Assembly (NCBI GenBank): GCA_965261925.1
Contig: OZ253486.1
Location: forward strand, 4,154,001 to 4,218,000
Origin: Bin87 sp965261925
GTDB taxonomy: Bacteria > Chloroflexota > Dehalococcoidia > Lucifugimonadales > UBA3495
Length of the DNA stretch: 64,000 nucleotides
Reading direction: 5' to 3'
The translations under genes and the position numbers were made by a program. Positions within the stretch are counted from its first letter, which is position 1. Each line of letters starts with the position of its first letter. The notes beneath the pieces are model-generated. The model ran no database searches. It was not told where the DNA came from and saw nothing but the letters and a program-made list of their open reading frames with translations. Shown in pieces: positions 1-8,671 of this stretch.

Positions 1-710
1 GTGCCGTTGTGCACCACTGTGCCCTTGTCTAGCACGTAGGCCCGGTCGACGATGTCCAGCACGCCCTTGATGTTGTGCTCCACCACCATGATGGTGGTAT
101 CCAGGCGTTCGCTGATCTCCGCAACCTTTGCAAAGACTTCCTTCACTATGATGGGCGCTAGCCCCAGCGTCGGTTCGTCCAGTAGCAGCACTTCCGGCGC
201 GCCCATCAACCCGCGACCCAAGGCCAGCATCTGCTGTTGACCGCCGGACATGGCGCTGGCCATATCCCGGCGCTTTTCATGCAGGACTGGGAATAGCTCC
301 ATCACGGAGTCCAGGCGCCGCGCTTTCTCCGCCCGGTCGCTGAGGTAGATGCAGCCCATCTCCAGGTTCTCGGTGATGGTCAGGTGCGTGAACACCCGCC
401 GGCCCTGGGGCACGAATGCAATCCCTTCCTTGACGATCTCATGGGTTGCGGCGGCCAGCGGTCGCTGACGCCAGTACACCTGTCCGGAAACCACCGGAGC
501 CAACCCCATCACGGCCTTGAGCACGGTGGACTTGCCAGCCCCGTTGGGCCCCATCACGGCAACCACCTCACCCTTTCGGACGCCCATTGATATGTCGTCC
601 AACGCCCGTACCGCGCCGTATTCCACCGATATGCCCACCAACTCCAGCAGCAGGGCGTCATCGCTCCCGCTCACCAGGCCCATGGTTTCCAGCGATGTCG
701 ACGCCATCAT
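1..710 (-). CDS. livF: Branched-chain amino-acid ABC transporter ATP-binding protein LivF (3' end cut by window edge)
   Basis: Cytoplasmic ATPase of a LIV-type (HAAT family) amino-acid importer. About 236 codons are visible and the gene runs off the left edge. Walker A GPNGAGKST is at residues 54-62, the SGGQQ signature at 155-159 and Walker B LLLDEP at 175-180. The conserved PQGRRVFTHLT segment, typical of LivF, follows the Q-loop region. The ATG overlaps the livG stop as ATGA, so translation is probably coupled. A second ATG follows directly, and the first ~20 residues look like an N-terminal extension. It pairs with LivG as the two ATPases serving LivH and LivM. The family assignment is firm; the transported substrate cannot be read from sequence. 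Confidence 0.93.
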   Translation of the reverse strand, partial: MMASTSLETMGLVSGSDDALLLELVGISVEYGAVRALDDISMGVRKGEVVAVMGPNGAGKSTVLKAVMGLAPVVSGQVYWRQRPLAAATHEIVKEGIAFVPQGRRVFTHLTITENLEMGCIYLSDRAEKARRLDSVMELFPVLHEKRRDMASAMSGGQQQMLALGRGLMGAPEVLLLDEPTLGLAPIIVKEVFAKVAEISERLDTTIMVVEHNIKGVLDIVDRAYVLDKGTVVHNG

Positions 711-1456
711 GCCCCCAGGTACGCCTCGATCACCTCGGCGCTGCCCAACACCGGTTCCACCTCGCCGGATGCCAGCAGGGTGCCGCTGTCCAGCACGATG
801 ATCCGGTCCGACAGCTCCCGCACGATGTCCATGTTGTGGGACACGAACACGATCGTGTACCCGTCCTCCCGCATCCGTTTCATGATGTCCTTGACCCGCT
901 CCAGCATCTGCGGGAACAGTCCGGCGAAGGGTTCGTCGAATAGGTACGTCTGGACGTTCATCGCCATGGCGCGTCCGATTTCCAGCAACTTCCGCTGCCC
1001 GTAGGACAGTTCCATGGCCAGCGAGTCTCGCTTCTCCCACATGCCGACCGATTCGAGGATGTCCTGGGCTTTCCGCCGGTTGGCCGGCCGCACCCGCTCC
1101 AACAGCGATGGGAACAGCCTCCGTTCGGTCAGCACCACCATGATGTTGTCCCAAACGGTTATCTGGTCGAACAATCGGACTTCCTGGAAGGTGCGGGTCA
1201 GCCCGTGCGCCGGCGTCTCGTGGGCGCGCACGACCCGCAGGCCTGCCCCGTCGATGATCACCATGCCGCCGTCCAGTGGCAGCACTCCGCTCAGCAGGTT
1301 GACCAGCGTCGACTTGCCGGAGCCGTTTGGCCCTACGATGCTGGTGGTGCCCTGACGCGGGATGGACAGGCTCAACTCGTCCACCGCGCGGACCGCGCCG
1401 AAGTGCTTGGAGATGCCATCCGTTTGCAGGGCCAAAGCATCGCTATCCGTGGTCAT
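707..1456 (-). CDS. livG: Branched-chain amino-acid ABC transporter ATP-binding protein LivG
   Basis: Second ATPase of the LIV-type importer, 249 residues, the normal length. Walker A GPNGSGKST is at 42-50, a signature variant LSYGQ at 150-154 and Walker B YLFDEP at 171-176, followed by the AGLFP loop typical of LivG/LivF. The ATG at 1456 overlaps the livM stop by 4 bp (ATGA), which fixes the start; the same frame stays open for a further 960 nt upstream inside livM, but that stretch has no family similarity. The gene sits between livM and livF in a tightly coupled operon. Confidence 0.94.
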   Translation of the reverse strand: MTTDSDALALQTDGISKHFGAVRAVDELSLSIPRQGTTSIVGPNGSGKSTLVNLLSGVLPLDGGMVIIDGAGLRVVRAHETPAHGLTRTFQEVRLFDQITVWDNIMVVLTERRLFPSLLERVRPANRRKAQDILESVGMWEKRDSLAMELSYGQRKLLEIGRAMAMNVQTYLFDEPFAGLFPQMLERVKDIMKRMREDGYTIVFVSHNMDIVRELSDRIIVLDSGTLLASGEVEPVLGSAEVIEAYLGA

Positions 1457-2508
1457 AGCCGGTACCTCCCGACCAGTCCCTGGGGCCGGAACAGCATCAG
1501 CAGCACCAGCAGGATCCCCAGGATTACCTGCCGCGCCTGGCCGATGTACTCGGTGGGCAGGAACGGTATGAACCGCATCCCTTCTTCCAGCAGCACGAAG
1601 GTCATCGCCCCCAATAGCGAACCCCAGATGGTAGCCAGCCCGCCCAGGATCACGATGGAAACCAGCAGCACCGACTCCAGGAGGATGAAGGAGTTGGGGT
1701 CTATGAAAGTGGTCCAGCTGGCGAACAGCCCGCCGGCCAGGCCGGTCATCATCGCCGAAATTACCCAGACCGCCAGTTTGTAATGCGTGGCACGGTAACC
1801 GAATACCTCGATCGCCTGCTCGTCCTCTCGTATGGCGGTCAGCACCCTTCCGAATGAAGACGTGGTGATGAACCACGAAACCAGCATCACCAGCGCCAGG
1901 AACGCCAATCCAAGCAGCAGGAACTCCACCTCCCCGTCGAAAACCCAGTTGCCGATCTGCGGCCGCGCGATCTCGTGAATGCCGAACGCGCCTCTCGTGA
2001 CGCTTCGCAGGTTGAGGAACACATTGAAGGCGATAATGGCGAACCCGAAAGACACCAGCACGAAAATGTCGTCGCGGAACCGGTTGAACACCACGCCCAC
2101 CAGCAAGGCGGCCAGTCCGGCCAACCCGATGCAGACCGGCAGCGCCGCGAAGAACGACCAGCCGAAGGTCGGTATCGCTTCGGTACGCAACTGCTCGTAC
2201 GCTGGGTTGGAGGTCAGGATCGCCATGGTGTACGCGCCCAGGCCGAAGAAGCCGATGTGTCCCACCGATAGCAGGCCGGTGAAACCCACCACTAGGTTCA
2301 GGCTGACCGCTAGGATTGCCCAGATGGCGAAAACGGTGCCGACAATTACCGCGAATCCGAAGCCCTGCCACAGCAAGAAGGCGATCGCCCACCCGATCAC
2401 GAAGAGGTTGGCCCACAACTCGATGTTGCCGCGGGCGTGGCGTACCAGCTCCTGCGGGTTCTGGGCCAGCCGGGCAAACTCTCGCACGCCTTCCAAATTC
2501 ACCGGCAT
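1453..2508 (-). CDS. livM: Branched-chain amino-acid ABC transporter permease LivM
   Basis: Inner-membrane permease of 351 residues with many hydrophobic helices. It carries LivM hallmarks: SLNLVVGFTGLLSVGHIGFFGLGAY near residue 70-95 and the cytoplasmic loop TSSFGRVLTAIREDEQAIEVFGY that docks with the ATPases. It ends in FRPQGLVGR, the usual LivM tail. The ATG at 2508 lies 4 nt past the livH stop. A longer in-frame start inside livH would add 36 cysteine/serine-rich residues that are not part of the family, so it was not used. Confidence 0.93.
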   Translation of the reverse strand: MPVNLEGVREFARLAQNPQELVRHARGNIELWANLFVIGWAIAFLLWQGFGFAVIVGTVFAIWAILAVSLNLVVGFTGLLSVGHIGFFGLGAYTMAILTSNPAYEQLRTEAIPTFGWSFFAALPVCIGLAGLAALLVGVVFNRFRDDIFVLVSFGFAIIAFNVFLNLRSVTRGAFGIHEIARPQIGNWVFDGEVEFLLLGLAFLALVMLVSWFITTSSFGRVLTAIREDEQAIEVFGYRATHYKLAVWVISAMMTGLAGGLFASWTTFIDPNSFILLESVLLVSIVILGGLATIWGSLLGAMTFVLLEEGMRFIPFLPTEYIGQARQVILGILLVLLMLFRPQGLVGRYRL

Positions 2509-2512
2509 AGCG

Positions 2513-3919
2513 TCACTTCCGCGGCAGCAGGCCCTGCGGCCAGAAGGACAGGAACAGGATGAGCAGTACAAACGAGATGGCGTCCTTCCATTCGCCGGCG
2601 ATGTCCCAGATGCCAAACTGCTCCACCAACCCGAGCACGAACCCGCCCACGATGGCTCCGTACAGGTTCCCGATGCCGCCCACCACCGACGCGATCCAGC
2701 CTTTCAACAGCAGCAGCAGGCCCATCCGGGGTTGCACGGCCGTGTCGTGTCCCGTCAGTATCCCCGCCATCGCGGCATACAGCGCACCGATGAAAAACAC
2801 CGCGGCGATGATGACGGTGGTATTGATGCCAACCACCTTGGACACCTCTTCGTCGTCGCCGATTGCCCGCACGGCGCGTCCGAAGGAGGTCATCTTCAGC
2901 AGGAACCACATGCTGGCGAAACCCGCGAGGGCCACGCCAATGGCGAATACGTTGAACCCTTTGATCCGTGCGCCTGCAATGTTCCACGTCGTGCTGCCGA
3001 AGGCGTCGGGCAAGGGCCGCGGGGCGCTTTGAAATACGATCACGATCAGCGCGGCAATCGCCAGCAGGATGCCCAAGGATGCCACCAGCATGATCAGCGG
3101 CGATCGCGCCCGTTCCCGCATGTACACGTACAGCCCACGGTACAGAGCCAAACCTACGCACCCCGCCAGCAGGCAAGACACCCCCCAACTCAGGTACAGG
3201 CCGGCGCCCGGAGCATTGGACAGCAGGTATCCGCACCACGCGCCCAACGCGCCGGCCGGCAGGGCTGCGGCCATGACAAACGGCATCGGGCGAAGGCCTT
3301 GGAACACGGTCCGGCCAGCCCGATACGCGGCCATGGCAGCAATGATCCCGGTCGCCAAACCTATCGCGGGGCTGAGGGTCACATGCAGGTATTCGGGATA
3401 CGAGAGCACCACCGCCGTGTAAACGCCAACTGCCACACCCGCGACCACGCCGCCGGTGCGAATCACACTTGGGCTGGCCCGCCCTCGCAGGCGGGGCTCC
3501 AGGACCGTGTATAGTGTCCAGGCGATCACGCCGGCGACCACCGCGCCAAAGATCACGTTGACGTAGGCGTTGTTGATGTCCAGGCGGCTGCCGAGCGACG
3601 GGTCCGTGCGCAGGTAGAAAACGCCGTAGGCCCCCAGCGCGGCCGCCACGCCGTAATACAGATCGAAGAACCATACGGTGCTGTACACCAGGGTGAACCC
3701 CATGGCCAACAGGGCATACACTGCGCCCACCGCCAGACCATTGAACGCGAATTGCAGGGCTTGGGGTGGCGATTGTCCAATCTTCCAGGCGATGTAACCC
3801 AGAGCCAATGCGGTCAACGCGGCCGCCATCAGCCTGGTGCCTGGCATGTGCAGCAGCTGGGGCAGCCCACGGGCGTTGTCACGGTTGTCGAGCAACGAAA
3901 TCCTCGCCGGTGCAGTCAA
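2513..3919 (-). CDS. livH: Branched-chain amino-acid ABC transporter permease LivH, enlarged
   Basis: Permease partner of LivM. The N-terminal part has FNGLAVGAVYALLAMGFTLVY and the C-terminal part has the loop MTSFGRAVRAIGDDEEVSKVVGIN, the GGIGNLYGAIVGG segment and a WPQGLLPRK end, all typical of LivH. At 468 residues it is far longer than the usual ~290. The extra ~130-150 residues lie between roughly residues 110 and 245, are hydrophobic, and appear to add several membrane segments. The usual NFAHG motif is replaced by FDLYYG. The start shown is TTG; an ATG at 3847 would give 444 residues. It is preceded by the tandem-domain binding-protein gene on the same strand. Confidence 0.88.
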   Translation of the reverse strand: MTAPARISLLDNRDNARGLPQLLHMPGTRLMAAALTALALGYIAWKIGQSPPQALQFAFNGLAVGAVYALLAMGFTLVYSTVWFFDLYYGVAAALGAYGVFYLRTDPSLGSRLDINNAYVNVIFGAVVAGVIAWTLYTVLEPRLRGRASPSVIRTGGVVAGVAVGVYTAVVLSYPEYLHVTLSPAIGLATGIIAAMAAYRAGRTVFQGLRPMPFVMAAALPAGALGAWCGYLLSNAPGAGLYLSWGVSCLLAGCVGLALYRGLYVYMRERARSPLIMLVASLGILLAIAALIVIVFQSAPRPLPDAFGSTTWNIAGARIKGFNVFAIGVALAGFASMWFLLKMTSFGRAVRAIGDDEEVSKVVGINTTVIIAAVFFIGALYAAMAGILTGHDTAVQPRMGLLLLLKGWIASVVGGIGNLYGAIVGGFVLGLVEQFGIWDIAGEWKDAISFVLLILFLSFWPQGLLPRK

Positions 3920-4008
3920 TCAGTTGTGGTCGGCGCGATCATAGCACAACGGGACCGACCGCCAATGTGCGGCCAACCCCGTGTGTCAGAGCCGAGTTCG
4001 GCAGTAGG

Positions 4009-6402
4009 TTACGGCGTGGGAGCCTGCCCCAGTACCACGTAACCCAGGTTTTCGTCGTTGCGCTCCGCCAACGGAAGGACCTGGACAACCACGTTGCTCA
4101 ATCCGGCCAGGTCACCGTTGGCGTCGAAACTGTAGTTGTCGCCGATCGCCCCGCTGCGGGTCAGACCGTTCAGGCAGTCCCGGAACCCATCCGCATCCTG
4201 GTCGTCGTTGGTCTGTGCGAGACATTCCGCCGCGATGTACACGTCGTCGTACGCCGACGCCTGGAACCATGGAATCGTCGCGACGTTGCCCCACCGCGCT
4301 TCAAAGTTGCTCAGGAAAGCAATCCCTTCCGGAGTGTTCAGCTCAGGATTGGGAATGATCGCCTTCATCCCCGTGGCCGCCTCTCCGGCGATTTGCAGGG
4401 CCTCAGGTCCCGTGGCAACTGTCTCGGCGTAGATCGGTCCCTCGTATCCCAACTCCCGAAGCTGCTTCATGATGGTCCCTGCAGAGAACTCCTGTTGAGC
4501 CGCCAGGTAGATGCCGTCGGGCTCTGCGTTGATGAGCTTGGTCAATTGGCTGCGGAAGTCTGTGATGTCGGAAGTGTAGCTTTCGCCGGCCACGACATGG
4601 CCGCCCAATTCTTCCAACCGCGCGACGGTAGTGCGCCGGGCGCCCTCGGCGTAGTCAGTCGACTCAGTCATGGTGGCCAGATGGTGAACATCGTCCGCTA
4701 TAAGAGTATTCCCGGTGTCTACACCCAACTGGTTGTCGTTGATGGCCGTGCGGAAGATGTAGTCGCCGGCCGTCGCGATGTCAGGGCTGGTCGCCGATGC
4801 CGATAGCATGATCACGCGTTCAGCCTCAGCCAGCGGGGCCGCGCCCAGCATGGCACCGCTGCACGTGGTACCCAGGATGATTTTCACCCCGTCGACGTCC
4901 GTCAGCTTGTTGTAGGCGGTGATGGCGTCTTGCGCGGCGCACTTGGAATCTTCGGCGACGAGTTCGAGCATCCGACCGTTGACGCCGCCGGCCGCATTAA
5001 TCTCTTCAACTGCCAGCTGCTTGGACTGGATAAGTGGGTTGCCGTAGGTCTCCGCTGGACCGGTCAATGCGTCCATAGCGCCGATGCGGAACGGCTCCTG
5101 TGACACGGCCGGCGCGGCGGCGGCCGCGTCCGCTCCGGGCGCGGCCCCCAGGACGCGGTATCCGAAGTTGTCCGCCGTCCGTTCCGATTGCGGCAGTACT
5201 TCCACCACGGCGTTGGCGAGGCCAACCACCTCACCGTTAGAGTCGAAGCTGTAGTTTTCTCCAATTGCGCCGCTCCACGTGATCCCGTAGAGACAATCTC
5301 GGAACCCGGCGGCGTCCTGGTCGTCGCCCGTCATCTTGAGACACTCAGCCGTGATGTACACGTCGTCGTAGCCGGATGCGAGGTACCAGGGCAACGTCAC
5401 GTAGTCGTAGCGGGTCCTAAAATTGTTCAGCACTTCCTGGCTCTTGGCGTTGGCTGGATCCAACTTGGCAATGATCGCCTTCAGTCCTGTCGCCGCTTCT
5501 CCGGCTACCTCCAGGGCAGTCGCTCCAACTGGCACAATCTCCGAGTAGAGAGGACCTTCGTATCCTAACTCCCGAATCTGCTTCACTACCGTGCCGCCGG
5601 AAAACTCCGACTGAGCGGCAACGTGAACCGCGTCCGGATTTGCGTTGACGATCTTGGTCAATTGGCTGCGGAAATCGGTCACGTCCGATGCGTAGCGCTC
5701 CTCCGCGACGATTTCGCCGCCCAAGGCGACGAATTGGTCCGCCGTGGTCCGCCGCACACCCTCGGCGTAATCGGTTGTCTCGGTGATGGTCGCCAGGCGT
5801 TGCGCGCCATCGGACCGGATCACGTTGCCAGTGTCGATACCCAGCTGCAGGTCGCTCATTGACGTTCGGAAGATGTAGTCGCCGGCGTGGGCAATGTCAG
5901 GGTTGGTGGCCAGTCCGGAGAAGAGGACCACGCCATCCGCCTCAGCCAGAGGAGCCGCGCCCAGCATCGCTCCGCTGCAGGATGTGCCGAGAATGATTTT
6001 CAGGCCGTCCACGTCGGTCAGCTTGTTGTACGCGGTGATAGCGTCTTGTGCCGAGCACTTCGAGTCCTCGACGATTAGCTCGAGCATCCGGCCGTTGATC
6101 CCGCCAGCTGCGTTGATCTCATCTGCGGCCATCTGCTTGGCCTGCACCGACACGGTTCCGTAGGTTTCGCCGGGCCCAGTCAGGGATTCCATGACACCTA
6201 CCCTGAAGGGTTCGTCGGTTATGGCCATCGCCTCAGTGGGCTGTTCCGCCATAGCCGCGGTGGGTTGTCGTACCGGGGTGGTCAGCTGTTCCGACGCCGT
6301 TGGAGCAGCCGGAGCTTCTCCATCGCCGCCGCACGCCGCGACAATTGCAAACAGTGTCGCAATTGCGAACAAAACTGTACATTTCTTGATTGTTGTGTGC
6401 AT
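4009..6402 (-). CDS. LIV-type ABC substrate-binding lipoprotein with two tandem ligand-binding domains
   Basis: Periplasmic or cell-surface receptor of 797 residues. The N-terminus is a lipoprotein signal with Cys24 in IVAAC, then a Pro/Thr/Ala/Gln linker. Two complete Peripla_BP_6 domains follow: residues ~64-415, beginning EPFRVG with SLTGP, and ~436-797, beginning EPFRIG with ALTGP. Both share the signatures YNKLTDVDG, GTxCSGAMLGAAPLAEA, TDFRSQLTK and QxRELGYEGP and end in VLG(A/Q)AP. Family members normally have one domain and 370-450 residues. The start is the ATG at 6402, preceded by GGAGGGGG; a further in-frame start 48 nt upstream lacks such a site and would precede the signal peptide. 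Genes for LivH, LivM, LivG and LivF follow downstream. Confidence 0.92.
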   Translation of the reverse strand: MHTTIKKCTVLFAIATLFAIVAACGGDGEAPAAPTASEQLTTPVRQPTAAMAEQPTEAMAITDEPFRVGVMESLTGPGETYGTVSVQAKQMAADEINAAGGINGRMLELIVEDSKCSAQDAITAYNKLTDVDGLKIILGTSCSGAMLGAAPLAEADGVVLFSGLATNPDIAHAGDYIFRTSMSDLQLGIDTGNVIRSDGAQRLATITETTDYAEGVRRTTADQFVALGGEIVAEERYASDVTDFRSQLTKIVNANPDAVHVAAQSEFSGGTVVKQIRELGYEGPLYSEIVPVGATALEVAGEAATGLKAIIAKLDPANAKSQEVLNNFRTRYDYVTLPWYLASGYDDVYITAECLKMTGDDQDAAGFRDCLYGITWSGAIGENYSFDSNGEVVGLANAVVEVLPQSERTADNFGYRVLGAAPGADAAAAAPAVSQEPFRIGAMDALTGPAETYGNPLIQSKQLAVEEINAAGGVNGRMLELVAEDSKCAAQDAITAYNKLTDVDGVKIILGTTCSGAMLGAAPLAEAERVIMLSASATSPDIATAGDYIFRTAINDNQLGVDTGNTLIADDVHHLATMTESTDYAEGARRTTVARLEELGGHVVAGESYTSDITDFRSQLTKLINAEPDGIYLAAQQEFSAGTIMKQLRELGYEGPIYAETVATGPEALQIAGEAATGMKAIIPNPELNTPEGIAFLSNFEARWGNVATIPWFQASAYDDVYIAAECLAQTNDDQDADGFRDCLNGLTRSGAIGDNYSFDANGDLAGLSNVVVQVLPLAERNDENLGYVVLGQAPTP

Positions 6403-6554
6403 GTACCCCCTCCAGACTTTCGGAATGGCAGGAACAATCAAATGTAACATTTATCAAGACATCCCAGCAACACGCAACAGGCTGGTGCGTCAAAGGACGG
6501 TTCCCGTACCGTCACCTGATCTCCGTCCAAGCGGCACGGGCCGTTAACATAAAT

Positions 6555-6629
6555 TGGCTCCCCCGGTAGGATTCGAACCTACGACCTAGCGGTTAACAGC
6601 CGCCCGCTCTACCGCTGAGCTACAGGGGA
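6555..6629 (-). tRNA. tRNA-Asn (anticodon GTT)
   Basis: A full cloverleaf reads on the minus strand. The acceptor is TCCCCTG paired with CGGGGGA (one T-G pair), the D-stem GCTC/GAGC, the anticodon stem GGCGG/CCGCT around loop CTGTTAA, and the T-arm GTAGG-TTCGAAT-CCTAC. The anticodon is GTT. Discriminator G is followed by an encoded CCA (6555-6557). Confidence 0.96.
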
Positions 6630-6832
6630 GCATAGCGCTGGGACGCGTCCACCAACGTGAAATAATTCTAGCACCCGTCATTGGATGCGGCAAGCCGCGC
6701 CTTTCCTAGCCGCTCCCGGAGATGCGCCGCCGCAATCATCGTTCCGCGGTGATGCACCCCTTTCCTTCGCCGGTCGCCGTTGTTATCATTGCGTAACTCG
6801 GACTAATTCCATCAATGGAAAGGGAGGACAAT

Positions 6833-7339
6833 ATGGGTTACACGCCGAGAAATTTGGGGCATGTCAATATTTTCGTACGAAATGCGGAAAAGGCACGGGA
6901 CTGGTACGAGGACCTCTTGGGCCTGCATACCTACGGCTTCTTCCCGGGTCGCGCCGCCTTCATGTCCGCCGACCTGGGGAACTCCCACGAGATCGCCCTG
7001 ACCGAGGTGGGCGAGAACGCTATGGGCCCGCAGGGCGGCCAGGTGGGCCTCAACCACATGGCCTGGTACATGGAGACCCTGGACGACCTCAAGGAGCTCT
7101 ACTACCGGGTCAAAGAGAAGAACATCCCCATTCAGCGGGTGTCCGACCACGGCCACGCCATCGGCATCTACATCCGTGACCCCGACGGCAACGGCATTGA
7201 GCTGTCTTACGAGATGCCTCGCGAACAGTGGGGCCACGACGAGAGTGGTTACATGATCGGCGGAACCGAGAAAGGCCGCATGTCCGGCCCGTGGGACGAG
7301 GAACTCGCCGCCCAGGCGGCGATGATGGCCGCGAGGTAG
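6833..7339 (+). CDS. VOC-family (glyoxalase/extradiol dioxygenase-like) metalloprotein
   Basis: Vicinal oxygen chelate fold protein of 168 residues. The likely metal ligands are His10 (LGHVNIFV), His75 (LNHMAWY) and Glu123 (NGIELSYE), the last within the DPDGNGIE signature of catechol 2,3-dioxygenase-like proteins. The start at 6833 is preceded by AGGGAGGACA; an ATG 18 nt upstream overlaps that ribosome site and was rejected. It stands alone, followed by a hairpin and a convergent LLM oxidoreductase. The exact reaction cannot be named from sequence. Confidence 0.85.
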   Translation: MGYTPRNLGHVNIFVRNAEKARDWYEDLLGLHTYGFFPGRAAFMSADLGNSHEIALTEVGENAMGPQGGQVGLNHMAWYMETLDDLKELYYRVKEKNIPIQRVSDHGHAIGIYIRDPDGNGIELSYEMPREQWGHDESGYMIGGTEKGRMSGPWDEELAAQAAMMAAR

Positions 7340-7374
7340 TCCCACTTTATCTTTCGATGTTGCGGCAAAAGCCA

Positions 7375-7400
7375 GGGGCGGGTTCCAGACCCGCCCCTTT
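7375..7400. terminator. Hairpin terminator between convergent genes
   Basis: A perfect 9-bp stem, GGGGCGGGT paired with ACCCGCCCC, loop TCCAG, followed by TTT on the plus strand. It sits between the convergent VOC gene and LLM gene and could serve both. A closely similar hairpin follows the FmdB gene at 35156. Confidence 0.7.
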
Positions 7401-7423
7401 GCATTCACATCGGACGGCGGCGA

Positions 7424-8452
7424 CTACTTGAAGTGTGGCATCACTTCCTCGCTGATCAAGCGCAACGAGTTTTTCACCCGGTCGTAGGGGATCCTTCCTC
7501 CGTAGTTGACTTCCATCACCACACCCGTCGCCCCAAAGTCTTCCTGGAATCCCCTGAACCGCTCCACGATCTCTGCCGGCGTCCCAAATATCACCCGCTG
7601 CTGAAGCACGTCCGAGTAGGGGGTGTTGGCCATCCTGCGAATGCGCTCGGCCGTCTCCTCGCTGGCAGCGGTCTTCACCAGTTCGCTGGCCGCGTATTGG
7701 ATGGCCGACATCGCGCTGGCTTCCGGCTCTCGGTGCGCCTGTTCCGTGGTCTCCGCCGCGTACACCGGCACGCGCACCGCGATGTCCGCCGGCCCGGCGT
7801 GTCCGGCGGCGGCCCGGGCTTCTTGATAGGATGCGATGCGCGCCTTCAATTGGTCCCGTCCGGCGTTCGCGCTCACGAAGATCGGGTGACCCATCTTGCC
7901 GATCAGTGGGAAGGTGTCTTCGCCGGCCACCGCTACCCGCACCGGCGGGTGAGGCTGCTGATAGGGCTTGGGCACGACCGCGACGTCCTGGTATGAGTGA
8001 AACTGGCCCTCATAGGAAAATTGGTCGCTGCTCCACGCCTGCATGATGATGTCCAAGGCTTCCAGGAATCTCGGCCGGCTCTCAGCATAGGGGATGTTGT
8101 ATCCCTGGTAGTACTTGGTTAGCCCGCTGCGTCCGATGCCAAACTCGAAACGGCCCTTGCTGATGTGGTCGACGGTGGCGGCTTCCTCGGCAACCCGCAG
8201 CGGATTGGTCAGCGGCAGAACCTGCACCGCCAGTCCGGTGCGGATGCGTTGGGTGCGCGCCACGATGGCGCTGGCAATCACCATGGGAGAAGCCAACACC
8301 GCGCGCTCCGGGCTGAAGTGGTGCTCGGCCAGCCACACCGTGTCGAAACCCATCGCCTCGGCGTCGGCGATCTGGGCGAAAGACTCGTCGAATGCCTCAG
8401 CTTGGGTCCTGTTTTCCCCGATGTGAAAATCGGTGAACATGCCAAAGTTCAT
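7424..8452 (-). CDS. LLM class flavin-dependent oxidoreductase (luciferase-like monooxygenase)
   Basis: 342-residue TIM-barrel flavin enzyme of the bacterial luciferase superfamily. Visible family features are the start MNFGMFTDFH, DTVWLAEHHF near residue 37-46, NPLRVAEEAATVDHISKGRFEFGIGRS near residues 83-110, and PHPPVRVAVAG. The last part, EEVMPHFK, closely resembles the paralogue at 61464-62480, which ends EEVMPHFRG. Reduced FMN or F420 is the expected cofactor; the substrate is unknown. Proteins of this type are strongly expanded in SAR202-type Chloroflexota. It is a single gene, convergent with the VOC gene. Confidence 0.88.
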   Translation of the reverse strand: MNFGMFTDFHIGENRTQAEAFDESFAQIADAEAMGFDTVWLAEHHFSPERAVLASPMVIASAIVARTQRIRTGLAVQVLPLTNPLRVAEEAATVDHISKGRFEFGIGRSGLTKYYQGYNIPYAESRPRFLEALDIIMQAWSSDQFSYEGQFHSYQDVAVVPKPYQQPHPPVRVAVAGEDTFPLIGKMGHPIFVSANAGRDQLKARIASYQEARAAAGHAGPADIAVRVPVYAAETTEQAHREPEASAMSAIQYAASELVKTAASEETAERIRRMANTPYSDVLQQRVIFGTPAEIVERFRGFQEDFGATGVVMEVNYGGRIPYDRVKNSLRLISEEVMPHFK

Positions 8453-8671
8453 GGATGCCTCCCTGACGCTGCATTTGAGCGTATGGTCGGATTATAGGGC
8501 TTGCGATACCCAACGTCATCCGTGCCATGGTATGGAGAGGTTCCGATGCGGGCAGACATTGTCGGGCAAAGCGACGCGCTGCTCGATTGCCCTTTTCAAT
8601 CCATTTGCCTTTCCTTTATGCTGGCGCGACAGTGCATCGCCGGCACAGACGAATCAAACGCAGGTGAGACC

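Noticed and set aside
1979..3514. A 511-codon plus-strand open frame opposite livM and livH
   Set aside because: It is antisense to two clear permease genes; its product is rich in His/Gln/Arg/Pro without any domain, as expected for the mirror frame of GC-rich coding DNA.
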